DNA of 64,000 nucleotides from a bacterium (lineage in GTDB: Bacteria; Joyebacterota; Joyebacteria; Joyebacterales; Joyebacteraceae). The DNA lies in contig JALGWI010000003.1 of the NCBI GenBank assembly GCA_025774245.1, positions 1 through 64,000 on the forward strand, in the 5' to 3' direction. This document shows, piece after piece, positions 29,689 to 39,163 of the stretch. The notes beneath the pieces are model-generated. The model did not search any database, was not told the DNA's origin, and saw only the letters and a program-made list of their open reading frames with translations. How positions within the stretch are numbered: the first letter of the stretch is position 1; each line of letters starts with the position of its first letter. Made by a program: the position numbers and the translations under genes.

Positions 29689-30858
29689 CTACTCAGGCGA
29701 GAGGACGTCCGACTCGTCGAACGGGGGACTCGCCTCTCCCATGTTCTCGATCATCCACTGGGCCGAGTCGACCAGCTCCGAATCGGGGTATTCCGACAGC
29801 ACGCGCTCGAAGGCGTTTCTGGCGGGCCCGTAGTTGTTGAGCTCCTCCGCGTGGATGAACCCGATCATGAACTGCGCCTCGGCGGCGTGGTCTCCCTCCG
29901 GGTAGTTGAAGACGAGCTCCGTGTAGTAGTTCAGACGGTCGAGGGGATCGTCGGTCTCCTGGGCGAGCGTGAAGAGCTCTTCCTCGGTCCGGGGTTGGCT
30001 ACGGAACGCCTTCTCGTTGATCTCGGCGCCGTGCCGCTCCTTCAGCTGTGCCAGAGTCTCCTGGTAGTACTCCCTCACCTTGGTCGGCTTCAGGCTCTGG
30101 ACGATCTGGTCCCGCACGTCATCGAGGGGCTTCTTGCCGGCTTCGATCTTCTCCTCGATCCGGACGATGTGCCAGCCCTTCTCCGACCTCAGGGGCTCCG
30201 TCACCTCCCCGACCTTCCACGCGAACAGCTCGTCGATGAAGTCCGCGTCGATTCCGACGTTCGGCAGCTCGTCGCCCAGGTGGAGCGACCGCATCAGCCC
30301 CCCGGCCTGCTTCGTCGACGCGTCTGTAGACACCTCGCGCGCGACCGAGGCGAAGTCCTCGCCCGCGAGCACCCGTCGCCGGGCCTCCGCCGCCTGCCCG
30401 CGCGTGTTCGTCATGATGTGCCTGAACTTGATCCGCGCGCGCCGCTGGAACTGCTCGTCGTGCTCATCGTAGTACGCCTCGACGTCCGTCTCGGGTACGT
30501 CGACGACCGCCTCGATCTCATCCCGGTAGAACGCCTGGATCATCGCGCGACGCTTCATCTGCTCCAGGTTCTTCACGACCTCCGCGTCCTTGTCGTAGCC
30601 GGCTCGCTCCGCGGCCTGGTAGAGGACCTCCTCCTCGATGAGGCGCTCGAGGAAATCGATCGTCCCCTCGGGGCCCTGGAACTGCTGCCGGGTGAACGGC
30701 GGGAGCTCCGCGAGCTTCTGCTTGAGCTCGGTCTCCGTGATGTTCACGCGCCCTACCCTGGCAACGACCTGCTCTCCCTGATCGCCGCCGCATCCGGACA
30801 GGAGGGCGGTCGTCACGCAGAGGGAGATCAGGAGAAGCGCGTAGACGAATCTCTGCAT
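29689..30858 (-). CDS. Peptidyl-prolyl cis-trans isomerase, SurA/PpiC-type lipoprotein
   Basis: Lipobox LLSGC; VARVGRVNITETELKQKLA; ARRRVLAGEDFASVAREVSTD...EKGWHIVRIEEK; C-terminal TPR-like segment. Confidence 0.87.
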   Translation of the reverse strand: MQRFVYALLLISLCVTTALLSGCGGDQGEQVVARVGRVNITETELKQKLAELPPFTRQQFQGPEGTIDFLERLIEEEVLYQAAERAGYDKDAEVVKNLEQMKRRAMIQAFYRDEIEAVVDVPETDVEAYYDEHDEQFQRRARIKFRHIMTNTRGQAAEARRRVLAGEDFASVAREVSTDASTKQAGGLMRSLHLGDELPNVGIDADFIDELFAWKVGEVTEPLRSEKGWHIVRIEEKIEAGKKPLDDVRDQIVQSLKPTKVREYYQETLAQLKERHGAEINEKAFRSQPRTEEELFTLAQETDDPLDRLNYYTELVFNYPEGDHAAEAQFMIGFIHAEELNNYGPARNAFERVLSEYPDSELVDSAQWMIENMGEASPPFDESDVLSPE

Positions 30859-30948
30859 ATGTTCCTCCCGAGTCTCAGTCGATCGAGTCTCGGCCGACGA
30901 CCAGAGCGCCGTCACGGGGACGGCGGCCCGCCGGCCGCGATGCTCGAC

Positions 30949-31392
30949 CTACTCCCTGATGACCCACACCTTGATTTCCGCGAACACGTCCTTGAACAGC
31001 TCGATCTTCACGGGGTAGACCCCGAGCATCTTGATCGGCTCTTCCAGCTTGATCACGTGCTCGTCGACCTCGACGGCCTGGTCCGCAAGAGCCGCGACGA
31101 TGTCGCGCTCGTGAACGGCACCGTAGAGCTTGTCGCTCTCGTCCGCCTGAACGCGCACGGTACACGAGACCGCGTTGAGCTTCTCGGCCATCTCCTCGGC
31201 GGCGCTCTTGTCCTTCCTGAACCGCGTCTCCTCGAGCTTGATCTTCCCCTGGAGGCGAGCGAGGTTCCCCGCGTTCGCAGGCAGCGCCTTACCGCTGGGG
31301 ATGAGGAAGTTCCTTCCGTAGCCGTCCTTCACCGTCACGACGTCGCCCTGGGAGCCGAGACGCTGTACGTCCTCTGTCAGAATCAGTTTCAT
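30949..31392 (-). CDS. rplI: 50S ribosomal protein bL9
   Basis: MKLILTEDVQRLGSQGDVVTVKDGYGRNFLIPSGKALPA. Confidence 0.96.
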   Translation of the reverse strand: MKLILTEDVQRLGSQGDVVTVKDGYGRNFLIPSGKALPANAGNLARLQGKIKLEETRFRKDKSAAEEMAEKLNAVSCTVRVQADESDKLYGAVHERDIVAALADQAVEVDEHVIKLEEPIKMLGVYPVKIELFKDVFAEIKVWVIRE

Positions 31393-31425
31393 CGTGCTTC
31401 CCCCTGATGCCGTGGGTCCGTGACC

Positions 31426-31662
31426 CTACCCGTGCCTGTGGTGTCTGCCGACGTACGGCATGAGGGCGATCTGTCTGGCGCGCTTGATCGCGGTGGCCAG
31501 CTGTCGCTGGTGCCGCGCGCACGTCCCCGTCACTCTCCGCGGGATGATCTTGCCGTGCTCGGTGACGAAGCGCAGAAGGCGCTTCTCGTCCTTGTAATCG
31601 AGCTTCACGATCTTGTCCTGGCAGAATCGGCAGAACTTCCCGTGTCGTTCCCTTCTCGCCAT
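31426..31662 (-). CDS. rpsR: 30S ribosomal protein bS18
   Basis: [62 protein letters not shown]. Confidence 0.96.
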   Translation of the reverse strand: MARRERHGKFCRFCQDKIVKLDYKDEKRLLRFVTEHGKIIPRRVTGTCARHQRQLATAIKRARQIALMPYVGRHHRHG

Positions 31663-31702
31663 GAGTGCCTCCGTAGGTGGTGGATTCCTCGCCAGAGGCG
31701 AG

Positions 31703-31993
31703 CTACTCTTCCAGGTTGATGCTCATGTGCCTCAGGATGTTCTCGTTGAGGCGATAGACCTGGCCGAGCCTCTCGATCGAAGCCGGATCAGTCTCGTACT
31801 TGAGAAAGGCGTAGTAGCCGTCGGTCTGCCCCTTGATCTCGTAGGCGAGTCGACGTCTGCCCCACTGATTCCACTCCTGGATCGCGCCACCCTCTTTGGC
31901 GATGAGCTCCTCGATCTTGGCGATCTCACGCGCGAGCCCGTCCTCGTCGAGAGCGCTGCTGAAGATGAACGTTGCCTCGTACGCTCTTCCCAT
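31703..31993 (-). CDS. rpsF: 30S ribosomal protein bS6
   Basis: [29 protein letters not shown]...[24 protein letters not shown]. Confidence 0.95.
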   Translation of the reverse strand: MGRAYEATFIFSSALDEDGLAREIAKIEELIAKEGGAIQEWNQWGRRRLAYEIKGQTDGYYAFLKYETDPASIERLGQVYRLNENILRHMSINLEE

Positions 31994-32056
31994 CTGTTGA
32001 AGCCCTCCTCTCGGTCTTCACATCGCGACCCCGCCACGTGGACGGAGTGAGGAGAC

Positions 32057-32084
32057 CCCGCCTTGAGGCGCCGCTTTTGCGGCC
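32057..32084 (-). promoter_or_regulatory. Tandem hairpins in rpsF leader (candidate autoregulatory leader)
   Basis: Minus strand GCCGC-AAAA-GCGGC directly followed by CGCC-TCAA-GGCG. Confidence 0.4.
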
Positions 32085-32186
32085 GACCTCCCGGCGAGAC
32101 GTACCTCCAATCCGCACTAACATTCCCGGACTCTACCGGGGCCGGGTTCCCCACGCCTGTTCCGTTTCACGGCGCTTCGCGCGCCT

Positions 32187-33281
32187 CTAGTGGAAGTGCA
32201 CGAGGATGACGTCGCCGTCGACGACGACGTTGTCGCGCCCCTCCGTTCTGACGTGGCCCTTCTCGCGAGCGCCGTGCATTGAACCGCCGTCGACGAGATC
32301 GTCGAACGACACGACCTCCGCCTTGATGAAGCCCTTCTCCATGTCGGAGTGGATCGTGCCGGCCGCCGTGACGACCGACGTCCCCTCCCGGACCGTCCAT
32401 GCCCTGACCTCGGTGCCCTTGATCGTGAAGAACGTCACGAGGCCCAGCAGCCGGTACCCGGTCCTGACGAGTCGCATGAGCCCCGGTTCTTCGAGTCCGA
32501 GGCCGGTCAGGAAGTCGGCGCGCTCGTCTGCGGCAAGGCCGACGAGCTCCGACTCGAGCGACGCGGCGAGCGGCAGTACCTTCCAGGGCGGCTCACCGGT
32601 AGCGGCCGCGATCCGCTCGACCCACTGCTTCTCTCCGTCGCCGACGTCGGTCTCGGAGATGTTCGCGACGAAGAGCACGTCCTTCGCGGTCAGGAAGCAG
32701 TACTCCGCGAGCTCCCGCTTCTCCGTTTCGGAGAACTCGAGCCGGCGGATCGGCGTCCCGGCGTCGAGCGCTTCCCTGGCGCGCTCGAGAGCGGTGACGG
32801 CGGGTTCCGCCTCCTTGTCTCCCCTTGAGAGGTCCTTCCTCTTCTTCTCGAGGTTCCTGTCGACCGTCGCGAGATCGGCGAGCAGGAGCTCCGTCTCGAT
32901 GATCCCGATGTCGCGCTCCGGGTCGATCGGCCCCTCGACGTGGCCCACGGAGGGGTCCTCGAAGCAGCGAACAACCTCCACGACGGCGTCCACGTCCCTG
33001 ATGTTCGCGAGGAACTTGTTCCCCAGGCCCTCTCCGTGGCTCGCGCCCCTCACGAGGCCGGCGATGTCCACGAACCGGATCGTCGTCGACGTCAGCTTCT
33101 CGGGCTCGAGGAGCCCGCCCAGACGGACGAGCCTCTCGTCAGGCACCGGGACCACGCCGACGTTGGCGTCCACCGTGCAGAACGCGTAGTTGCTGCACGG
33201 AACGCTCGTCCCGGCCAGGCCGTTGAAGAGCGTGGACTTCCCGACGTTCGGGAGTCCGATGATGCCGAGGTCGAGCGACAC
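32187..33281 (-). CDS. ychF: Redox-regulated GTPase/ATPase YchF
   Basis: LGIIGLPNVGKSTLFNGLAG; NYAFCTVDANVGVVPVPDERL; GLVRGASHGEGLGNKFLANIRDVDAVVEVVRCF. Confidence 0.96.
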   Translation of the reverse strand: MSLDLGIIGLPNVGKSTLFNGLAGTSVPCSNYAFCTVDANVGVVPVPDERLVRLGGLLEPEKLTSTTIRFVDIAGLVRGASHGEGLGNKFLANIRDVDAVVEVVRCFEDPSVGHVEGPIDPERDIGIIETELLLADLATVDRNLEKKRKDLSRGDKEAEPAVTALERAREALDAGTPIRRLEFSETEKRELAEYCFLTAKDVLFVANISETDVGDGEKQWVERIAAATGEPPWKVLPLAASLESELVGLAADERADFLTGLGLEEPGLMRLVRTGYRLLGLVTFFTIKGTEVRAWTVREGTSVVTAAGTIHSDMEKGFIKAEVVSFDDLVDGGSMHGAREKGHVRTEGRDNVVVDGDVILVHFH

Positions 33282-33338
33282 GATCGCTCCCCAAGCTCCT
33301 TCGGCCCCTCGCCTCCCCGGCCACGCCTGCGGGCCAAT

Positions 33339-35378
33339 CTAACCGCGCACGAAGAGCGGGGCCAGTACGAGCGCGATGACCGACATGAGCTTGATCAGGA
33401 TGTTGATCGAAGGCCCCACCGTGTCCTTCAGGGGGTCGCCGACGGTGTCCCCGACGACGGCTGCCTTGTGCGCAAGGGAGCCCTTGCCGCCGAAGTGGCC
33501 CTCCTCGATGTACTTCTTGGCGTTGTCCATCGCGCCGCCGGAGTTCGCCGTCTGGATTCCGAGCACGACACCGGTGACGACGGCGCCGATCAGCAGCCCG
33601 GCGAGCGCCTTCTCGTCGTAGAGGCCGACGATCACGGGCGCGAGGATCGCCAGGATGCCCGGACGGACCATGCCTGCGATCGCGCCCCGCGTGCTGATGT
33701 CGATGCAGGTCGTCGAGTCGGGCATGACCTCGCCCTTGAGGAGGCCGGGTATCTCACGGAACTGACGCCGCACCTCGTCGATCATCTTGAACGCCACCTT
33801 GGACACGGCGCCGAAGAGCATCGAAGAGAAGAAGAACGGGAGCATCCCGCCCACCAGGAGGCCCGCCATGACCTTGGGGTCGGTGAGGTCCGCCATTTCG
33901 ATCCTGGCCGAGGCCATGTAGGCGGCGAGGAGCCCGATCGCCGCAAAGGCCGCCGAGCCGATCGCGAAGCCCTTGCCGATCGCCGCCGTGGTGTTCCCGA
34001 CGGCGTCGAGGTTGTCGGTGATCTTGCGGACTTCGGGATCGAGCCCGGCCATCTCCGCGATGCCGCCGGCGTTGTCGGCCACCGGCCCGTAGGAGTCGAC
34101 GGCCACGACGATCCCGGTCGTCGCGAGCATGCCGAAGGCCGCCATCGCGACTCCGTACATCCCCGCGAACTGGTGCGCCAGGATGATCGAGACTCCGAGC
34201 GCGAGCACCGGCACGGCCGTGCTCGCCATGCCGACGGCCGTCCCCGACGTCACGGTGATCGCGGGACCGGTCTGGGAGGCCTCCGCAAGCTGCTTGACGG
34301 GAGAGAACTTGCTCGACGTGAAGTACTCGCACACGAAGCCGATGATGACACCCGACGCGATTCCTGCGAGCGTCGCGTAGAACGGACCCATCACGCCATA
34401 CGTCGTCCCGCCGATCGCGAACGTCGTCCCGAAGTTCCGGACGATGATGTAACTCGCGATCGCCGTGAGGGCGGCGGCAACGTACGTTCCTCCCATGAGC
34501 GCTGCCTGGGGGCTCCGCCTCCCCACGATCCTTACGAAGATGACCCCGATGATGGAGGCGATGAGCCCCGCCGACGCGATGTAGAGGGGAAGCGTCATGA
34601 GGCTCTGCGCGCCGGCCGTGCCGAAGCCCAGGAGGGCCGCGGCGAGCGCCATGCTGGCGATGATCGACTCGACGTACGACTCGAGGAGGTCGGCGCCGAG
34701 ACCGGCGACGTCTCCCACGTTGTCGCCGACGTTGTCGGCGATCACCGCGGGGTTCCTCGGGTCGTCCTCCGGGATGTCGGCCTCGATCTTCCCGACGAGG
34801 TCCGCTGCCATGTCGGCGCCCTTCGTGAAGAGCCCTCCGCCCGACCGGGCGAAGAGCGCGACGAGGCTCGCTCCCATGGCATACCCGTTCACGATGACGG
34901 GCTCCCGGAAGATCAGGTAGACGATCGCCAGGCCGATGAGCGCGAGGCTCGCGACGCTGATGCCCATGACGGCGCCTGCCGACACGGCCACCCCGAGCGC
35001 GCCCTTCACTCCGCCGTCGACCGCGGCCTGCGTCGTCCTCGAGTTCGCCTTGGTCGCGATGCTCATGCCGACGTAGCCGGCGATCGCGGAGACGATCGCT
35101 CCCAGGACGAAGACGACCGAGGTCCTCCAGCCGAGCGGCAGGTCGGGTCTCCCGGTGAGGATCGGCGCCAGGGCGATGACGATCGCCACCGCGGCGACGA
35201 CGATCGAGACCGTCATGTACTCACGCTTCAGGAAGGCCTTCGCACCGCTCTGGATGGCCAGCGAGATGCGGACCATGGTCTCGTTCCCGGGGTTCTTCCG
35301 CAGGACGTCGATCACGAGGATCACGACGAAAACGAGTCCGACGACGCCGGCGACGAGCGGAGTGACAACCTCGCTCAT
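33339..35378 (-). CDS. hppA: Membrane-bound cation-pumping pyrophosphatase
   Basis: GGGLFTKGADMAADLVGKIEADIPEDDPRNPAVIADNVGDNVGD; multi-TM; GNTTAAIGKG. Confidence 0.96.
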   Translation of the reverse strand: MSEVVTPLVAGVVGLVFVVILVIDVLRKNPGNETMVRISLAIQSGAKAFLKREYMTVSIVVAAVAIVIALAPILTGRPDLPLGWRTSVVFVLGAIVSAIAGYVGMSIATKANSRTTQAAVDGGVKGALGVAVSAGAVMGISVASLALIGLAIVYLIFREPVIVNGYAMGASLVALFARSGGGLFTKGADMAADLVGKIEADIPEDDPRNPAVIADNVGDNVGDVAGLGADLLESYVESIIASMALAAALLGFGTAGAQSLMTLPLYIASAGLIASIIGVIFVRIVGRRSPQAALMGGTYVAAALTAIASYIIVRNFGTTFAIGGTTYGVMGPFYATLAGIASGVIIGFVCEYFTSSKFSPVKQLAEASQTGPAITVTSGTAVGMASTAVPVLALGVSIILAHQFAGMYGVAMAAFGMLATTGIVVAVDSYGPVADNAGGIAEMAGLDPEVRKITDNLDAVGNTTAAIGKGFAIGSAAFAAIGLLAAYMASARIEMADLTDPKVMAGLLVGGMLPFFFSSMLFGAVSKVAFKMIDEVRRQFREIPGLLKGEVMPDSTTCIDISTRGAIAGMVRPGILAILAPVIVGLYDEKALAGLLIGAVVTGVVLGIQTANSGGAMDNAKKYIEEGHFGGKGSLAHKAAVVGDTVGDPLKDTVGPSINILIKLMSVIALVLAPLFVRG

Positions 35379-35977
35379 TGTGCCTCCTCAGGATCGGCCG
35401 GCCCGCTCGGGGCCGTCCTGCGGTTAACGATGCTCATGGTCCTGTCCATTCCCTCACGAAGCGTGCTGTCGACGGCGCGGACGGCGTCAACGATCATCCT
35501 CTCGACCCAGGGCAGCTCGTCGTCGCGGAACCGGTCGAGCACGTAGTCGACCCTGTCGACGCCGTCGGGCGGCTCCCCGACCCCGAGCCTCAGGCGCGGG
35601 AAGTCCTCCGTTCCGAGGATCCCGATGATCGACGTGAGCCCGTTGTGACCGCCGTCGCTGCCCGAGCGCCTGAGCCTGAGTTGTCCAGGCTCGAGGTGGA
35701 CGTCGTCGCAGATCACCAGGAGGTCGGAGGGTTCGCAGGCTGTCTCCCGGAGCACGGCGGCGACCGCGTGGCCGCTGTCGTTCATGTACGTCAGAGGCAT
35801 CACGAGCCGGACCGGCCGATCCGCGATCCTCCCCACCCCGTTCACAAAGTCGCCCCGGCCGGCCCCGAGCCTGATTCCAGACTCCTGCGCCAGCCGGGCG
35901 ACGACCTCGAACCCTGCGTTGTGTCGGGAGCCCTCGTATTTCCTTCCGGGGTTCCCGAGTCCGACGACGGTCTTCAC
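35375..35977 (-). CDS. pth: Peptidyl-tRNA hydrolase
   Basis: MKTVVGLGNPGRKYEGSRHNAGFEVV; PLTYMNDSGHAV; LVICDDVHLEPGQLRLRRSGSDGGHNGL. Confidence 0.95.
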   Translation of the reverse strand: MKTVVGLGNPGRKYEGSRHNAGFEVVARLAQESGIRLGAGRGDFVNGVGRIADRPVRLVMPLTYMNDSGHAVAAVLRETACEPSDLLVICDDVHLEPGQLRLRRSGSDGGHNGLTSIIGILGTEDFPRLRLGVGEPPDGVDRVDYVLDRFRDDELPWVERMIVDAVRAVDSTLREGMDRTMSIVNRRTAPSGPADPEEAQ

Positions 35978-36672
35978 TACTCCGAGCTCTGTCCCTTCTT
36001 CGCCTCACCGGCTCCAGGCTCAGCGCCCTCCGACGCCCCCTCGGCCCCCTCGGCCTCCTCGCCCTCGACGACCTCCTCGCCCTCGACGACCTCCTCTTCC
36101 TCCTCCTGGTAGATCGTCGGCTGCAGGATCTCGATCACGGGACGGTCCTTGTTGTCGAGGATCTCCACGTTCGGGACTTCGATGTCTCCGACGTGGATCG
36201 AGTGCTTGACCTCGAGTTCCGAGACGTCGATCTCGATGCGCTCGGGGATGTCGGCGGGCAGACACTTGACCTCGAGCTGACGCATGGTGTGATCGAGGAT
36301 GCCACGCCCCTCGCGCACCGCCGGCGACTCGCCGATGACCGTCAGGGGGACGTGCATGATGACCGGCTTGTTTTCTGAGATCCGCTGAAGATCGACGTGC
36401 AGGATCTGCCGCGTCACCGGGTCGCGGTCCATCTCCCTGATGACCGCGCGGGTCGGCTGCTCCTGTCCGTCGACGGCCAGCTGGATGATCACGTTCCTGC
36501 CGACCGGCGTGGAAAGGGCGATCCTGAAGTCGTGCGCATCGATCGCGAGTGACACGCTCCCCTGCTGTTCCCCGTAGAGAACGGCGGGAATCAGTCCCTC
36601 CGCGCGGATGCGCTTCGTCCCCTGCTTCCCGGTTTCGGTCCTCGAGAGGACCTTGAGCTTCACAGTAGCCAT
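35977..36672 (-). CDS. rplY: 50S ribosomal protein bL25 (Ctc/TL5 type) with acidic tail
   Basis: VKLKVLSRTETGKQGTKRIRAEGLIPAVLYG; LHVDLQRIS; Glu-rich C-terminus. Confidence 0.93.
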   Translation of the reverse strand: MATVKLKVLSRTETGKQGTKRIRAEGLIPAVLYGEQQGSVSLAIDAHDFRIALSTPVGRNVIIQLAVDGQEQPTRAVIREMDRDPVTRQILHVDLQRISENKPVIMHVPLTVIGESPAVREGRGILDHTMRQLEVKCLPADIPERIEIDVSELEVKHSIHVGDIEVPNVEILDNKDRPVIEILQPTIYQEEEEEVVEGEEVVEGEEAEGAEGASEGAEPGAGEAKKGQSSE

Positions 36673-36742
36673 GTGTCTGTCTCCGTGTCTCCTGGTGATG
36701 TCTCCCACGCGTGGCGTCGCGCGACAGGCGCCGCGCCCGCCC

Positions 36743-37675
36743 CTAGACGAAGAGCGAGCTGACGGACTTCTCGCCGTGGATCCGGTCGATCGCCTCACCG
36801 AGAAGCTCCGCGACCGACAGCACCTTGATCCCCGACTCGGCAAGCCCGTCGTGGCTCAGGGTGTTCGTTATGACGATCTCCTCTATCGATGAACTCGCGA
36901 GCTTCTCGACGGCGCCTCCGGAGAAGAGCGCGTGCGTCGCGCCCGCGGTGATCTTCTTGGCTCCCAGCCTCTTGACGGCGGCGGCCGCCTCCATCATCGA
37001 GCTTGCGGTGTTGATGATGTCGTCGACCATGACGACGTGTTTCCCCTCGACCTCGCCGACCACGTTCATCACTTCGGTCGCGTCCGGCTTCGGCCGGCGC
37101 TTGTCGACGAATCCCAGTGACGCCCCGAGCCGCTTCGCGAACGCCCGGGCCATCTTGATGCTCCCTATGTCCGGCGCCATGACGACCATGTCGTCGGTCG
37201 AGTGCTGATCGAAGTACCGCAGCAGGACCGGCGCGGCGTAGATGTGATCCAGGGGAATGTCGAAGAAGCCCTGGATCTGCGGCGCGTGCAGGTCCATCGT
37301 GAGCACCCTGTCGGCTCCGGCCACCGTGAGCAGGTTTGCGACGAGCTTCGCGGTGATCGCGACGCGGGGCCTGTCCTTCCTGTCCTGCCTGGCGTATCCG
37401 AAGTACGGGACCACTGCCGTGATCCGATGTGCCGACGCCCGCTTGAGGGCGTCGATCATGATCAGGAGCTCGAGCAGGTTTTCCGCCGGCGGCGCGGTCG
37501 GCTGGATCACGAAGGCGTCGACACCGCGGACGTTCTCGGTGATGCTGATGCGGATCTCGCCGTCTGCGAACCTGCTGATGTCGGCTTCGCCGAGCCTCAT
37601 TTCGAGATAGGTGGCGATCTCTTCTGCGAGCGCACGGTTCGCGTTCCCGCTGAACAGCCCTAGCTCGTTTGGCAT
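36743..37675 (-). CDS. prs: Ribose-phosphate pyrophosphokinase
   Basis: LGLFSGNANRALAEEIATYLEMRLGEADISRFADGEIRI; VMVDDIINTASSM. Confidence 0.96.
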   Translation of the reverse strand: MPNELGLFSGNANRALAEEIATYLEMRLGEADISRFADGEIRISITENVRGVDAFVIQPTAPPAENLLELLIMIDALKRASAHRITAVVPYFGYARQDRKDRPRVAITAKLVANLLTVAGADRVLTMDLHAPQIQGFFDIPLDHIYAAPVLLRYFDQHSTDDMVVMAPDIGSIKMARAFAKRLGASLGFVDKRRPKPDATEVMNVVGEVEGKHVVMVDDIINTASSMMEAAAAVKRLGAKKITAGATHALFSGGAVEKLASSSIEEIVITNTLSHDGLAESGIKVLSVAELLGEAIDRIHGEKSVSSLFV

Positions 37676-37739
37676 CGGTTGTCTCCCCTGTCGTGGCCGT
37701 GACCATGCCGCAATAGCTTCACCGCCCCAGCAGACTGGC

Positions 37740-37813
37740 TGGCTGGGGCGGGAGGATTCGAACCTCCGATGCGGGATCCAAAGTCCCGTGTCTTGCCACT
37801 AGACGACGCCCCA
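37740..37813 (-). tRNA. tRNA-Gln(TTG), CCA encoded
   Basis: Cloverleaf TGGGGCG...CGCCCCA-G-CCA; anticodon loop CTTTGGA; T-loop GGTTCGAATCC. Confidence 0.95.
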
Positions 37814-37825
37814 GCGACCTCCTCC

Positions 37826-38158
37826 CTAGTCGCAGACCTCGTCGACTGAAACCAGTTCGTGGTCGGACAGCGGCCGCGTCTCTGCGCCAGCATCAGTGCC
37901 CTCCAGGGCGAGTTGGCGTTGGTACTCGGCGAGCACCGCCCCCTCTATCATCTCCCTGGTCTCGTTGTTGATGGGATGAGCTATGTCGCGGAATTCACCG
38001 TCCTTCCTTCGGCGGCTCGGCATTGCTACGAAGAGATCCGAGTTGCCCTCGATGACCTTGAGGCCCCTCACCACGAAAGCGTTGTCGAACGTGATGCTAA
38101 CAAAAGCCTTGAGCCTGTCTTCGTGACGCAGCGTCAGCCTGACCTCAGTGATCTCCAT
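37826..38158 (-). CDS. spoVG: Septation/RNA-binding protein SpoVG
   Basis: [59 protein letters not shown]. Confidence 0.95.
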   Translation of the reverse strand: MEITEVRLTLRHEDRLKAFVSITFDNAFVVRGLKVIEGNSDLFVAMPSRRRKDGEFRDIAHPINNETREMIEGAVLAEYQRQLALEGTDAGAETRPLSDHELVSVDEVCD

Positions 38159-38189
38159 CGTGTCACCGCCCTTTGCCTGGATAAAGGGA

Positions 38190-39122
38190 CTAGATCTGCT
38201 CCGGGTTCCGCTGCACGTCTCGCGCGTCCTGAGGCGGACGCTCCTTTGTCACGATCCTGCACCCGGTGTCGATCGGCTCTGCGATATGTACCTGCCATTC
38301 GCGCCCTTGAAGCTCAGACGCGATCTTTGCCGCTTCCTCCCCTGTCGTCGTCAATCCCAGGACGGTCGGACCGCTCCCGCACATGAGAGCCGCGAGGACA
38401 CCCAGCTCACTCAGCCGGTTCCTGACGCGTCCGACCTCCGGGTACGCCAACACGACACCAGCCTCCAGATCGTTCCTGAGGGCCCGAACGAGCGCCTCGG
38501 AATCGCCATTCTGGATAGCTGAACAATTGAGTCTAGTGAACCCTTCCCGACCTGTCAACCGGATTCTCGACTTCCGGTACGCCTCGGCAGCCGATACCTC
38601 GAACGGCGGGGTCACGAGGACGAACCAGAGGCCCGAAAGGGCCGGGAGCGGGTCGAGGATCTCCCCCCTGCCGCGGCCGCGGCTGGTGCCGCCCCGGATC
38701 AGGAACGGGACGTCGGAACCGATGTCGAGGGCGAGCGCCTCCAGATCGCTCAGGGCGAGCCCGAGCGCGAAAAGCTCGTTCATGCCCGCGAGAACCGCTG
38801 CCGCATCCGCGCTCCCGCCCCCGAGGCCGGCGCCGACGGGGATGCGCTTCGTGAGGTGGATCGAGGGAGCCGGGCATCCCTTCCTCTCCCTGAGAAGATC
38901 GGCCGCGCGGACAGCGAGATTCCTGGCGTCGGTCGGGACCGGGTGGCCGGCGGCGGTGAGGACGACCGACGCCAGGGCCGTACCCGAATCGAGAACGACC
39001 GTGTCCGAGAGGGACACGGTCTGGAAGATCGTATCGATGTCGTGAAAGCCGTCCGGTCTCTTCGCGACGACCTCGAGGCCGAGGTTGACCTTCGCGTGGG
39101 CCTCGATCGTCACCGTGGCCAT
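38190..39122 (-). CDS. ispE: 4-diphosphocytidyl-2-C-methyl-D-erythritol kinase
   Basis: [63 protein letters not shown]. Confidence 0.95.
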   Translation of the reverse strand: MATVTIEAHAKVNLGLEVVAKRPDGFHDIDTIFQTVSLSDTVVLDSGTALASVVLTAAGHPVPTDARNLAVRAADLLRERKGCPAPSIHLTKRIPVGAGLGGGSADAAAVLAGMNELFALGLALSDLEALALDIGSDVPFLIRGGTSRGRGRGEILDPLPALSGLWFVLVTPPFEVSAAEAYRKSRIRLTGREGFTRLNCSAIQNGDSEALVRALRNDLEAGVVLAYPEVGRVRNRLSELGVLAALMCGSGPTVLGLTTTGEEAAKIASELQGREWQVHIAEPIDTGCRIVTKERPPQDARDVQRNPEQI

Positions 39123-39163
39123 CTCGGGTGTCGCCTCCCTCCTGACGCAGCGGTCCCGGCGCG

